Shown here piece by piece: positions 16,466 through 24,550 of a stretch of DNA of 38,842 bases. Location of the stretch: the NCBI GenBank assembly GCA_937988885.1, contig CALKHR010000001.1, positions 1 to 38,842 of the forward strand. Direction: 5' to 3'. The stretch is from an uncultured Roseiflexaceae bacterium. GTDB taxonomy: Bacteria; Chloroflexota; Chloroflexia; Chloroflexales; Roseiflexaceae. The position numbers were made by a program, and so were the translations under genes. How positions within the stretch are numbered: the first letter of the stretch is position 1; each line of letters opens with the position of its first letter. The notes beneath the pieces were generated by a model. The model made no database searches and had not been told where the DNA came from. It was given only the letters and a program-made list of their open reading frames with translations.

Positions 16466-16849
16466 CTACGTGCCGGGGAGGCGTCCGGTTTCGAGGGAGC
16501 GCAGCGCTGCGCCGCATAGGAACAGACAGACGAGCGCATAGACGAGTTGTTCGGTGCGGCCATCGCGCCCGCGCATGTAGGTGTAGGTGCCCGGCAGCGT
16601 GAGCACGGCGATCAGGCCGTAGAGCACGTGGATGCTGTGGCGCGGGGCCATGAATCCGCCGATCCAGAGCGCGACGCCGATCAGCGATTGTGCGAGCATC
16701 AGGAGTTCGCCGATAACGAGCGCGCCGAAGTAGTGATCCGAGACGCTCTGGCCGCGCAGGTAGTTGAACAGCCCCCAAAGGGTCATCGCGCCGAAGAACA
16801 GCAGGATGGTGAACAGCAGGCGCGCGTGCATCATCAGCAACCAACTCAT
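16466..16849 (-). CDS. Small four-helix membrane protein
   Basis: A 127-aa protein with four hydrophobic segments (about 8-30, 40-64, 73-90, 100-116) and short polar loops, ending ETGRLPGT. Histidines and arginines in the loop after helix 2 (MAPRHSIHVLYG) give it some family-like character, but I cannot name it. The start ATG overlaps the stop of nth by 4 bp (ATGA), so translation is coupled. That arrangement suggests co-expression with the DNA-repair gene and not necessarily a shared function. An expression-level accident of gene packing is equally possible. Confidence 0.75.
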   Translation of the reverse strand: MSWLLMMHARLLFTILLFFGAMTLWGLFNYLRGQSVSDHYFGALVIGELLMLAQSLIGVALWIGGFMAPRHSIHVLYGLIAVLTLPGTYTYMRGRDGRTEQLVYALVCLFLCGAALRSLETGRLPGT

Positions 16850-17526
16850 ACGACCCCCTGATACAAATTACAGATGTCGTTAAGCGGGCATTCGAAGCAT
16901 TTTGGCCGTTGTGCGTGGCAGATGCGCTTGCCATGCTGGATCATGTTGATGTGGAAGGCGTAGATGGCTTTGGCTGGCAGGGCGGCTTCGAGTTGACTAT
17001 GGGCGGCATCCGCGCTGACTTTCGGGCCGATTAGGCCGAGCCGTTTGGCGATGCGATAGACATGCGTATCGACGGGCAGCGCTGGCTTGCCCAAGGCGAA
17101 CAGCAGCACGCAGGCCGCCGTTTTCGGGCCGATGCCCTTGAGCGAGGTGAGCCAGGCCCGCGCTTCGTCGAGCGGCATATCGTCGAGAAAGTCGAGGCTG
17201 AGCGCGCCGTGGCGTTCGAGGATGCTGTGGAGCGTGTTCTGGATGCGGGGCGCTTTGATATTGCCCAGCCCTGCCGGTTTGATCACTTCGTACAACTCGG
17301 CGGTCGGCGCATCGAGCACGGCTTCCCAGGTGGGGTAGGTGGCTCGCAGTCGCTCGAAGGTGCGCCCGCTGTTGATGTCCGAGGTGTTCTGCGAGAGGAT
17401 CGTCAGGATCAACTCGTCGAGTGGCGTGCGGCTCGGTCTGAGCCGACGGGGACCGTAGACGGCGATGAGGCGTTGGTGGACGGCCAGGGTTTTTTCGATA
17501 TCGGCGCTGCCAGAGCTTGCTGCCAT
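16846..17526 (-). CDS. nth: Endonuclease III-family DNA glycosylase/AP lyase
   Basis: Base-excision repair enzyme that removes oxidised pyrimidines and cleaves the abasic site. The 226-aa protein has the helix-hairpin-helix LKGIGPKTAACVLLF (129-143) with the catalytic lysine K135 and the catalytic aspartate D153 in PVDTHV. The C-terminal 4Fe-4S motif C203-x6-C210-x2-C213-x5-C219 is complete. Both activities therefore look intact. The N-terminus is slightly longer than in E. coli Nth. The sequence PVDTHVYRIAKRLGL also occurs in many Nth relatives of unknown substrate range, so the exact lesion specificity is uncertain. It overlaps the downstream membrane protein by 4 bp. Confidence 0.94.
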   Translation of the reverse strand: MAASSGSADIEKTLAVHQRLIAVYGPRRLRPSRTPLDELILTILSQNTSDINSGRTFERLRATYPTWEAVLDAPTAELYEVIKPAGLGNIKAPRIQNTLHSILERHGALSLDFLDDMPLDEARAWLTSLKGIGPKTAACVLLFALGKPALPVDTHVYRIAKRLGLIGPKVSADAAHSQLEAALPAKAIYAFHINMIQHGKRICHAQRPKCFECPLNDICNLYQGVV

Positions 17527-17560
17527 AGTGGTTTGATGTTCACAAAGCCTTGCTAGAAGA

Positions 17561-17589
17561 AGGGCGCATCGCGGTGAAGCGTGCGCCCT
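17561..17589 (-). terminator. Terminator-like hairpin after the 785-aa gene
   Basis: AGGGCGCA (17561-17568) pairs with TGCGCCCT (17582-17589), an 8-bp GC-rich stem with a 13-nt loop, 32 bp after the stop of the secreted protein gene. On the minus strand it is followed by TCTTCT, a partial U-tract. Confidence 0.6.
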
Positions 17590-17620
17590 AGTATACCGCA
17601 GTTTGCAGATGCGCTTGGCG

Positions 17621-19978
17621 TTAGGGGCCAGCCTCGCCCCGCGCGATCACTTCTATTTCACCGATACCTGCGACTTTGGCTCCGTAGAAGGTGCCGCTCA
17701 CATTGTGCAACTCCACGCGCACAACGCGGGCCTTCACATCGTTGAAGGCGACTTCGGTGCCAACCAGGGTGAGCGCTCCAGCGGTTTTGCTGGTGATCTC
17801 TTGGGTGGCGTTGGCGTCGCTGTAGAGCCGCACGGTCGCACTGCCGACTGTGATGCTGGAGTTGGCCTCGCCACCCGGGCGGATGCTGTAGAGCCGCACG
17901 GTGCGCACGCTGACGGGCACGGGGAAGGTGAGTTGCACCCACTGACCGTTCGCGCTTTGGTTCGGGTCGCTGGTCCACGAGCGCCAGATCTCGCCTTTCA
18001 TCACTTTGCGGTCGTTGACGCCGCCATTGTATTTCGGGTCGCGGGTGGACGAGACGGTGACGCGGGCGCCGGGCGCGAGGTTGGTCCATTCGGCGTCGGC
18101 GGGGTTGGCGGGCACGGGTATCATCGTGTGGCCGGCGTGGCAGCCGAGGCAGCGCACGGTGGTACCGGGCCGACCGAAGTTCAAGCCTGCGACGTGCGCC
18201 GCGCCCCTCTGATCGTGCTGGCCCGTGAGCGGCACGCTGCCATCGCTGCTGCGCAGTTGCTCGAATAGCGGCAGGTTGGCGGGCGCGTTCGTGTCGCGCA
18301 CCGCGCCGTTGGGTGCCACGGGTAGCGTGCCAAGCAAGATCGGCCAATCGCGGTTGGGGAACGAGCCGGGACTGGTGCGCTGATGGTCGAGATAGAAGCG
18401 GATGCTGCTGGCCGAGCCGACCGGCGGCGCGCTGACGATGTCGCTATCGACGGGGGCGTTGGCGTAGACGTTGAGCGCATCGAACACGAAGGTACCGTCT
18501 TTGTTGTACGGCCCGGCTTCGGTGGGCGGCAGTTGGCTCGGCGTCTGCGTCACGCGGTCGGGGATGATCGGCGGCAGCGGGCGTTCTCGGATCAGCCGAG
18601 CGCGCAGTTCGGTGGTGCCGGGGTTATCGTACAGTTTGACGCGGTTATTGCCGTTCATGTCGGCCATGTAGATGCCGTAATCTTGCTTGATGTCGGCGGC
18701 CCAGGAGAAGATGATCTTGCCGTTCGGCAGCACATCGGGGTCGGTGACGTAGTTGCCCTTGTAGATACCGAACGATGTTGGATTCGATGGATTGACATAA
18801 TTCGTGCTCAGTTCGGTGATGCCGAACAACGGCTTGTAGAGGCCGGGGCCGCGTGTGTAGAGCCGTAAACCGCCGAATCCGCCCGCCTCGGTCATGTTGA
18901 ACATCGGGTAGAAGTTGGCGATCAGTTGACCGTTGGGCGTGAACGCGCCGCCGTAGATGTGGTTGTTCGATTCGTTGAGGCTGGTGCCCGACCACATGGC
19001 GAGTTCGGTGCCATCGGGGTTGATGGTGGCGGCCTGCCAGGCGTTGCGCCACAGCAGATCGCGGTTGGCGTTACTGCCGTCGATCTGGCGGTCGCGGTTG
19101 GCGCTCAGGCCGTCCTTCTGGATGTAGCCGCCGTTCGGATCGGGGACGGTGGAGAGATCGTTGAGCGCGAAGCGGTGGTTGCGCCACCAGCGCGCATAGA
19201 CGATCTTGCCTGTTATCGGATCGACCAGGGGGCGATCCGCGCCGTTGCGCTCAGCGGTGATGCGGTGCAGTTGGCTGCCATCGGCCTTGACCACGTAGAG
19301 GTTGGAGGTGCGCACGCCGCTGTATTGGGCGAACGAGGGCCAACGCGTGGAGCTAAAGACGATGCGGCCATCGGGCAACCAGACCGGATCGGTATCATCG
19401 TAGGGCATGAGGGCGTCGGCGGCCTCGCCGAACTGCGACATATTGAGGTTCTGGTCGGTGCGGGTGACTTGGCGCAAGCCAGTGCCATCGACGTTGATGG
19501 TGTAGATGCGCCACGCGCCAGGGTTGGTGTTGGGGCCGCGCGAATAGTTGCCTGCGGGCAATCCGGCGAACACGATCTTCTTTGCGTCGTAGGAGACGTC
19601 GGGCGCGTTCACGTCGATCAGGTTGAGCGAGGCGGCGGTGGGTTTGCTGCCATCGATCAGCACGCGCACCTTGCCGTCGGGCTCCAGCACGAGCAACTTG
19701 CCGGGCGAGGCGACGCGGAAGCGGCTGTGCGGCCCGACGCCGGGCAGATCGTTCGGCACGTCCCAGTAGATGCTACCGTTCGGCGGGATTTGACGGGAAA
19801 CAAAAACAATTGCGTAACCGTCGGTGAGGTGGGCGGTGCGAACGTACGGCAGGTAACTTGTGCCTGTGGCGACACTGACACTTTGCGAGTTGCTTGGGAT
19901 GGTGGAGTTACCGGCGAGTACAATGAGGAGAGTACAGAACAAACCAAGAAAAATGCGTTTTGGTGTTGAAATATGCAT
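17621..19978 (-). CDS. Secreted beta-propeller protein with CxxCH haem motif and discoidin-like C-terminus
   Basis: A 785-aa exported protein with an N-terminal signal segment (about 1-25, IFLGLFCTLLIVLAG). Residues about 50-480 carry repeated TolB/PD40-type propeller blades (patterns such as DPVWLPDGRIVFSSTRW and DPDVLPNGKIIFSW). Residues about 540-625 resemble the middle domain of the hydrazine synthase alpha subunit: LGTLPVAPNGA, N-L-P-L-F-E-Q-L and then C610-L-G-C613-H614, a c-type haem attachment motif. The C-terminal 150 residues look like an F5/8 type C (discoidin) domain, often carbohydrate-binding. The substrate is unknown and no true hydrazine chemistry is implied. AAAGGA precedes the ATG, and a good promoter lies upstream. 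Confidence 0.8.
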   Translation of the reverse strand: MHISTPKRIFLGLFCTLLIVLAGNSTIPSNSQSVSVATGTSYLPYVRTAHLTDGYAIVFVSRQIPPNGSIYWDVPNDLPGVGPHSRFRVASPGKLLVLEPDGKVRVLIDGSKPTAASLNLIDVNAPDVSYDAKKIVFAGLPAGNYSRGPNTNPGAWRIYTINVDGTGLRQVTRTDQNLNMSQFGEAADALMPYDDTDPVWLPDGRIVFSSTRWPSFAQYSGVRTSNLYVVKADGSQLHRITAERNGADRPLVDPITGKIVYARWWRNHRFALNDLSTVPDPNGGYIQKDGLSANRDRQIDGSNANRDLLWRNAWQAATINPDGTELAMWSGTSLNESNNHIYGGAFTPNGQLIANFYPMFNMTEAGGFGGLRLYTRGPGLYKPLFGITELSTNYVNPSNPTSFGIYKGNYVTDPDVLPNGKIIFSWAADIKQDYGIYMADMNGNNRVKLYDNPGTTELRARLIRERPLPPIIPDRVTQTPSQLPPTEAGPYNKDGTFVFDALNVYANAPVDSDIVSAPPVGSASSIRFYLDHQRTSPGSFPNRDWPILLGTLPVAPNGAVRDTNAPANLPLFEQLRSSDGSVPLTGQHDQRGAAHVAGLNFGRPGTTVRCLGCHAGHTMIPVPANPADAEWTNLAPGARVTVSSTRDPKYNGGVNDRKVMKGEIWRSWTSDPNQSANGQWVQLTFPVPVSVRTVRLYSIRPGGEANSSITVGSATVRLYSDANATQEITSKTAGALTLVGTEVAFNDVKARVVRVELHNVSGTFYGAKVAGIGEIEVIARGEAGP

Positions 19979-20037
19979 GGGGTTGTCCTTTCATAATTGC
20001 TGATTATTTGGACGCCCTTGTCTCAACAACACGAGCT

Positions 20038-20066
20038 ACTATAGCAGAAATGATGTGCCATGTTAA
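20038..20066 (-). promoter_or_regulatory. Promoter of the 785-aa secreted protein gene
   Basis: Minus strand: -35 TTAACA (20061-20066), 17-bp spacer, -10 TATAGT (20038-20043), about 60 nt before the start codon. It overlaps the end region of the gene remnant at 20080-20244 only marginally. Confidence 0.65.
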
Positions 20067-20079
20067 TGAAATAAGCATA

Positions 20080-20244
20080 TCAATTTGAGGTTATTATTTC
20101 TTGAGCGATTTTACCTTTCATCGTGCCGGATAACGTATTGTTGGGGTTGTTTAGGTCTAACGTTGGGTTTTTAACCATTACGACGAATTGTAGTTTTTTA
20201 CCTGAAGGCAATAGCGCATACGCTTGAGAGGTTATGTACAAAAT
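20080..20244 (-). pseudogene. Possible 3' gene remnant, AT-rich
   Basis: A 54-codon open stretch on the minus strand, preceded by in-frame stops, reads like the end of a real protein: ITSQAYALLPSGKKLQFVVM, then VKNPTLDLNNPNNTLSGTMK. The alternation of strands and turns is protein-like, but there is no credible start codon or Shine-Dalgarno. Its base composition is clearly more AT-rich than the neighbours. I cannot name the family. It may be the tail of a decayed, horizontally acquired gene. The remaining intergenic stretch (20245-20436) shows nothing I can identify. Confidence 0.35.
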
Positions 20245-20436
20245 CTACGTTAACGTGTATTAGTATGCCCTTTTCTGTTTCTTCCCCGAAACTGGACCAC
20301 TCAGAACAGTTTGAGTTTTGCCCTCCATCCAAAGGCTGATTGACACTTTGAACATGCCCCCATACAATCAGGGCAGTCTTTGACCGTTGAGCAGGCCCCT
20401 ATGTTGACGAATTCACTGTCAATTCGCGCTATCAAC

Positions 20437-20530
20437 CAACAGCAATCTCAAGATTCCTCTTGAGATCTGGCTTGCTGTTGCTTGTAGAGCGTTGAATATC
20501 CGCCAGATCAGTCGATCTGGCGGGTTTTGT
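20437..20530 (+). promoter_or_regulatory. Putative transcription attenuator or riboswitch upstream of the LysE-type exporter
   Basis: Two structures compete. Hairpin 1 pairs 20437-20445 with 20472-20480 and 20446-20453 with 20458-20465, leaving CTGGC bulged. A terminator pairs CCGCCAGATC (20500-20509) with GATCTGGCGG (20514-20523), 4-nt loop, then GTTTTGTTT. GATCTGGC in hairpin 1 (20464-20471) is an exact copy of the terminator 3' arm, so it can pair instead with GCCAGATC (20502-20509) and disrupt the terminator. The Shine-Dalgarno of the exporter follows 18 nt later. The ligand is unknown and I do not recognise a known riboswitch class. Confidence 0.6.
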
Positions 20531-20559
20531 TTATGGTGTCTTGTGAGGAGGAGCCCCAG

Positions 20560-21183
20560 GTGGATGTTGCGTTGTTTGTACGGGGAGTGGTGATCGGGGT
20601 GTCGATCGCTGCTCCGGTCGGGCCGATCGGCGTCCTGATCATTCGACGGACGCTGGCGGAAGGGCGCTTGGCGGGCTTTGTCACGGGCTTAGGTGCGGCC
20701 ACCGCCGATGGCTTCTACGGTGCCGTGGCGGGCTTCGGCCTAACGATGATCTCGGCCTTGTTGGTGGGACAGCAGTTTTGGTTCCGTTTGGTGGGTGGTC
20801 TGTTCTTGTGTTACCTGGGCCTGCGCGTGCTGCTCGCTCAACCCGCTGAGGAAGCTGCGGACGCTCCTGCGCCAAACCTGTGGACCGCCTACGCCTCGAC
20901 CTTCCTCTTGACGTTGGCGAACCCAATGACGATTATCTCGTTCGCGGCGGTGATGGCTGGTGTTGGCGTTGGCTCTGCTGGAGAAACCGGCGATTATGGC
21001 GCTGCTGCCCTGTTCGTTGGCGGTGTATTTATCGGTTCGGCCCTGTGGTGGCTGTTGATCAGCTTTGGGCTCGATATGCTGCGGATGCGTGTCTCGCGAT
21101 CGCTGATGCTGTGGATCAACCGTATCTCGGGGATTGTTCTCCTTGGATTTGGTGGCGTTGCGCTTTTAAGTCTGCTATCATAG
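20560..21183 (+). CDS. LysE/RhtB-family amino-acid exporter
   Basis: Membrane exporter of amino acids or related metabolites. The 207-aa protein has six hydrophobic segments and the family signature near the N-terminus, APVGPIGVLIIRRTLAEGR, followed by G-F-V-T-G-L-G-A-A-T-A-D, and the FLLTLANPMTIISF motif in the middle. GTG at 20560 is preferred as start because GAGGAGGAG lies 7 nt before it; an in-frame ATG 11 codons earlier would overlap the terminator tail. The exported substrate cannot be deduced. The leader reads like an attenuator, so expression may respond to a metabolite that is then exported. Confidence 0.88.
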   Translation: MDVALFVRGVVIGVSIAAPVGPIGVLIIRRTLAEGRLAGFVTGLGAATADGFYGAVAGFGLTMISALLVGQQFWFRLVGGLFLCYLGLRVLLAQPAEEAADAPAPNLWTAYASTFLLTLANPMTIISFAAVMAGVGVGSAGETGDYGAAALFVGGVFIGSALWWLLISFGLDMLRMRVSRSLMLWINRISGIVLLGFGGVALLSLLS

Positions 21184-21272
21184 TAGTATCGGTCGATCGA
21201 ATCTGTGGTATGCTCTAAATGATCCGCATATTCCAACTTGATTAGGCAGCCAGGTCCGCTGCTGCCCTGTCC

Positions 21273-21752
21273 ATGAAAGACCGTTCTATGAGCTTCTTCG
21301 ACATAGTGTCGCGAGTTCGATCGTCGATTCCTCATAAGACATCGACGGTTGGCCAAACACAACGTTCGTTTGCCCTTATTGCCGATTCAGAAGAGGCAAT
21401 TAGGGCGTTGGTTGGGCGTGTCGTCAGAGAGTTCGAGCTTCAACCCTTGTTCGCCGAGAGTGAGGAGCAGATCGCTTCCCTGACAGCGCAATATCGCGAT
21501 CATATTGCTTGCGTGTTGCTTGGCGATGTGTTGCCTGCAATGAACATCATTGGAGCCGCCAACTTTGTTCGCCAAGTTGCCCCAGAACTGCCTCAGATTG
21601 CGATGAGCGGCCTGTTGCCAGTTCCCACCACGAACCAACTGCCGCTAAAGTTGTTCGCATTCTTGCCCAAACCGTTCAGTTTGAAGGAATTGCGGCGCGT
21701 GCTCCAGGCTGTGCAAAAACATTTACCCAATATTGTCAGACAAACCGATTAG
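21273..21752 (+). CDS. Degenerate response-regulator receiver protein
   Basis: A 159-aa protein consisting of a receiver-like domain (about 32-152) behind a 30-residue N-terminal extension. It has the start of the acidic pocket (LIADSEEAI, D38), the central strand CVLLGDVLPAMN, the switch serine S112 (AMSG) and the conserved lysine K133 (FLPKPF). In normal receivers the phospho-acceptor Asp is four residues before the proline; here that position is Gly84, and the Asp (D85) is one residue later. Phosphorylation is therefore doubtful and it may act as a phosphate-independent scaffold. The start may be ATG 21273 or 21288. Its stop overlaps the end of the convergent peptidase gene by 3 bp. Confidence 0.75.
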   Translation: MKDRSMSFFDIVSRVRSSIPHKTSTVGQTQRSFALIADSEEAIRALVGRVVREFELQPLFAESEEQIASLTAQYRDHIACVLLGDVLPAMNIIGAANFVRQVAPELPQIAMSGLLPVPTTNQLPLKLFAFLPKPFSLKELRRVLQAVQKHLPNIVRQTD

Positions 21753-23662
21753 TTTGGTTGCTGCGGACTGTTGACATGAGGCTGGTAGCTTTGCCACGTG
21801 TACAAACGCCAGCCTCCTTCTTTGCGTTCAAATGTGGCTTGATACAGCGCACGCTCTGGCTGAACCTCATCGGCAAGACCTCGCCGCTCCACCTGAATCA
21901 CCGCCTCGGCGGAATCCCCGGAGATCGCGATCTGCATCGGCGTGAAGCGCAACTCGGCCAGCAGTTCCTCGGTTGTGGCGGGCAACTGCGCGGCGAGTTC
22001 GGGCTGCGCCAATGTTGCCGCAAGCGCCGCCTCATCGCCGAGCCGAAGCGCACGCGCTTGCGCCTCGATCTGCGAGATGAGTGCTTGGTAGTCGCGTGCG
22101 AGTGGCAGCGTGGCCGCGCCATCCTCCGCAAGACTGGCCTCGATCGCATCGAGCAGCGCAGCCGCCCGATCGAGTTCGCCCTGTCGTAGTGCGGGCTGCA
22201 CCGCGCCGAGCATCGTTTCGAGCAGAACCGCCCGTGGCCCGCTCGCCGTCTGCAGGAACAGCCGCTTGCTCGCCTCGTCCCAACGCTGCGGAGGCGGCGG
22301 CAACTCGCGGGCCGCAGGGTCGAACATTTCTTGATAGCTGCGCATCGTATCGAAGAAGCGCACGGTCAATTCCCAGGCCTGGCGCTGCTCATCAGTCGGC
22401 TGAATCATTGCAAGCTCAGCGAGCCAATCCTGTTCGAGCTGTTCTAACGTGCGGCCCGTTGGTTCGATCACCTGCTGACGGTCGCGCTCACAGAAGGTTG
22501 CGACATCAACGTCGTGCCCGCCCCGTTGTGGACGCTGCGCGGCGTAGATCTCCCGAAACGTCTCCAAGCCGTACCTGCGAATCAGGAAGCCGGTGAACGA
22601 CGCGCCCTCTTGGTAGGCGACCTCGTGCTGCGCGGCATAGAAGTCGTAGCGCAACTCGCACAGCGGCACGTAGCGCTCGCTCTGCGCCAACGCCGCCGCC
22701 CACGCATCGATCGGCACGATGCCGTAGTGCCCGCCCGCCGCGTACACCGCCACACCCTCGCCAAGCAGCCCGCCCACCTCGCGATCCTGTGGCAGCAGCG
22801 CCGCGCCCAACGCGTGCGTCAACTCGTGCACCAAATACGACCACAACTCCACGCCGATGTAGTTGCGATCCAAATAGTTGATCAGCAACTGGCCGTTGTT
22901 GTAGGCCACGCCGCCCTGCCAAAACACGCGCGGCAACAGATAGACGGAGATGCTGATCGGCTCGGTGGTGCTGATGACACGGCTCGCCTGCGCGAAACTC
23001 TCCTCGGCCACCACGGCGATCCGGTCGAGATCGCGGGCTGCCGCGCTGTTCGGCACCGCGAACAGCCGCATGTGCGGTGTAGCCCGCTCCTCCCACTCCA
23101 ACGGCGTAGGCAATGCCGTGGGGAGCGGCTGCTGCAACGCCACCAACGCCTCCGGCAGCACCACGCTCCCCGCTTGGCGGTACGTCTCGCCCCGCGTATC
23201 GCGCACCGCCCACCAGAAATCTAGGCGCGTGCTCGTCGCATCGCCAACGAACCACGCATCCTCGGTCGGTGTGATCGTGACAGTCGCGCTGATCTCCCGC
23301 GCGCCGCCGAGCGCGATGCTGCGCGGCGTGTAGCCATCGGCGGCATCGAACCACAGCAGCGCCTCGTCGGCACCGCTGGGCACATCGCCGCTCAGCGAGA
23401 ACGTGATGGTAATGGGGCTAGCGTTCGCCGAGACGCTCAGCGTTGGGCTTGGGGTGGGCGTGACAGTGGGAGTTGCGGTTGGGGCAGGTGAAGCGGTGGG
23501 AGTAGGCGGCGCAAGCGTCGCAGTGGGTTGAGGGAGGGCGGTGGCGGTTTGGGGTGACGTCGGCGCGAACGCGGCGCGAGGGCGCATCGCGAACAGCACC
23601 AGGATCAGCGCCACCCCACAACTTACCGATATCAGCAGGATTTTCGCCCACGACAGCCGCAC
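21749..23662 (-). CDS. Membrane-anchored HExxH metallopeptidase (peptidase MA-like)
   Basis: A 637-aa extracytoplasmic protein. An N-terminal membrane anchor (about 6-27) is followed by a Pro/Thr-rich linker (about 33-75), a beta-rich domain (about 78-165), and a zinc peptidase domain with HELTH (H279, E280, H283) and the third-ligand motif GEG (E302), the gluzincin arrangement of the peptidase MA-like family. The C-terminal part (about 430-560) is helical, with repeated Ala/Leu/Glu-rich stretches, and the last 80 residues look like an SnoaL/lumazine-binding-type fold. The catalytic residues look intact; the substrate is unknown. It follows the SH3b gene by 15 bp and is co-transcribed with it, suggesting cell-wall-associated work. 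Confidence 0.82.
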   Translation of the reverse strand: MRLSWAKILLISVSCGVALILVLFAMRPRAAFAPTSPQTATALPQPTATLAPPTPTASPAPTATPTVTPTPSPTLSVSANASPITITFSLSGDVPSGADEALLWFDAADGYTPRSIALGGAREISATVTITPTEDAWFVGDATSTRLDFWWAVRDTRGETYRQAGSVVLPEALVALQQPLPTALPTPLEWEERATPHMRLFAVPNSAAARDLDRIAVVAEESFAQASRVISTTEPISISVYLLPRVFWQGGVAYNNGQLLINYLDRNYIGVELWSYLVHELTHALGAALLPQDREVGGLLGEGVAVYAAGGHYGIVPIDAWAAALAQSERYVPLCELRYDFYAAQHEVAYQEGASFTGFLIRRYGLETFREIYAAQRPQRGGHDVDVATFCERDRQQVIEPTGRTLEQLEQDWLAELAMIQPTDEQRQAWELTVRFFDTMRSYQEMFDPAARELPPPPQRWDEASKRLFLQTASGPRAVLLETMLGAVQPALRQGELDRAAALLDAIEASLAEDGAATLPLARDYQALISQIEAQARALRLGDEAALAATLAQPELAAQLPATTEELLAELRFTPMQIAISGDSAEAVIQVERRGLADEVQPERALYQATFERKEGGWRLYTWQSYQPHVNSPQQPN

Positions 23663-23677
23663 GGCGCATCATTTCTG

Positions 23678-24241
23678 CTAGGGTGCCGGGCTTGGTTCCG
23701 AGAGTAACGTTCCCGAGGCCCAGCCCTCCGTGTCGGCGGCAACCCCTTCGCCGCCGCGATTCGCTGCGGGTTGCGTGACACGAATACGGAACCACGTACC
23801 GCCACCCACGTGCTGCTCCTGCAAGAACGTAATCGTATCGCCGGGCCAGATCAACCCAATCACCTGACCGTTCGGCGCCTCTTGCCGCAGATTACCGCCA
23901 TTGATGACCGTGCCCACGCCCAAGATCGGCTCGGGTGTTGGCAGTGCAGCGATAGCCGTCGCCGTGCTCGCCGCGATCTGCGTCGCCGTCGCCTGTGCTC
24001 TCGCCTCGGCGGTCTGGGTCGCAATCGCTATAATCGTCGGCGCAACCGCGGTGTTAGTAGCATTGATCGCCGCGATCTGGGTATTCCGATAGATTAAGCC
24101 GAACAGCACGCCACCGCCGATCAACAACAGGAAGACAAGCGTAATCAACACATTGACGAATGCCCGTAATGGCCCGCCACGGCGGGGCGCATTCGGCGCA
24201 AACAACTCATCCCAATCGCTAGGACGGATTTTAGCTGGCAC
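23678..24241 (-). CDS. Membrane protein with extracellular SH3b-like domain
   Basis: A 187-aa protein starting at GTG 24241, 4 nt after GGAGG. A short cytoplasmic head (with SDWDELFAPNAPRRGG) precedes one transmembrane helix (about 29-51, VNVLITLVFLLLIGGG). An Ala/Thr-rich probable coiled coil follows (about 60-100, A-T-Q-T-A-E-A-R-A-Q-A-T), then a bacterial SH3-type domain (NLRQEAPNGQVIGLIWPGD and W-F-R-I-R-V). Such domains usually bind cell-wall peptides or sugars. It shares a promoter and a 15-bp gap with the peptidase downstream, so the two probably act together at the cell surface. Confidence 0.78.
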   Translation of the reverse strand: MPAKIRPSDWDELFAPNAPRRGGPLRAFVNVLITLVFLLLIGGGVLFGLIYRNTQIAAINATNTAVAPTIIAIATQTAEARAQATATQIAASTATAIAALPTPEPILGVGTVINGGNLRQEAPNGQVIGLIWPGDTITFLQEQHVGGGTWFRIRVTQPAANRGGEGVAADTEGWASGTLLSEPSPAP

Positions 24242-24349
24242 GTGTCCTCCGCAAACGTAATTGCAAAACGAAGGGTGAATGCTGCGCAAACGATGTGACG
24301 AAGCGCGTTACTGCATCCTCAATTGTAAAAACAACGAGCATACTCTAAA

Positions 24350-24379
24350 AGTATAGCACTGCTGATCATACGATGTAAA
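24350..24379 (-). promoter_or_regulatory. Promoter of the SH3b-peptidase operon
   Basis: Minus strand: -35 TTTACA (24374-24379), 18-bp spacer, -10 TATACT (24350-24355), giving a leader of about 100 nt. The rest of the 309-bp gap between 24241 and 24551 shows nothing else I can identify. Confidence 0.65.
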
Positions 24380-24550
24380 GAGAAATACAGCGATGATACG
24401 ATGCTCGATGGTTGCTACAAAACCTTTTTCAGCCAAAAAGACAAGCTACAGTTGAGAAAACTCCTACATCCCGCCCAACGATTGGTTCAAGTCCCTCATC
24501 TCTTGAAGATGCAAACACCTCAAGCGTGTATGACCGTAGCGCAATGCTTA

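Noticed and set aside
17621..19978. Annotating the 785-aa protein as hydrazine synthase
   Set aside because: Only the middle-domain look and one CxxCH are shared; the blades and the discoidin-like end, and the lack of beta/gamma subunits, argue against an anammox enzyme.
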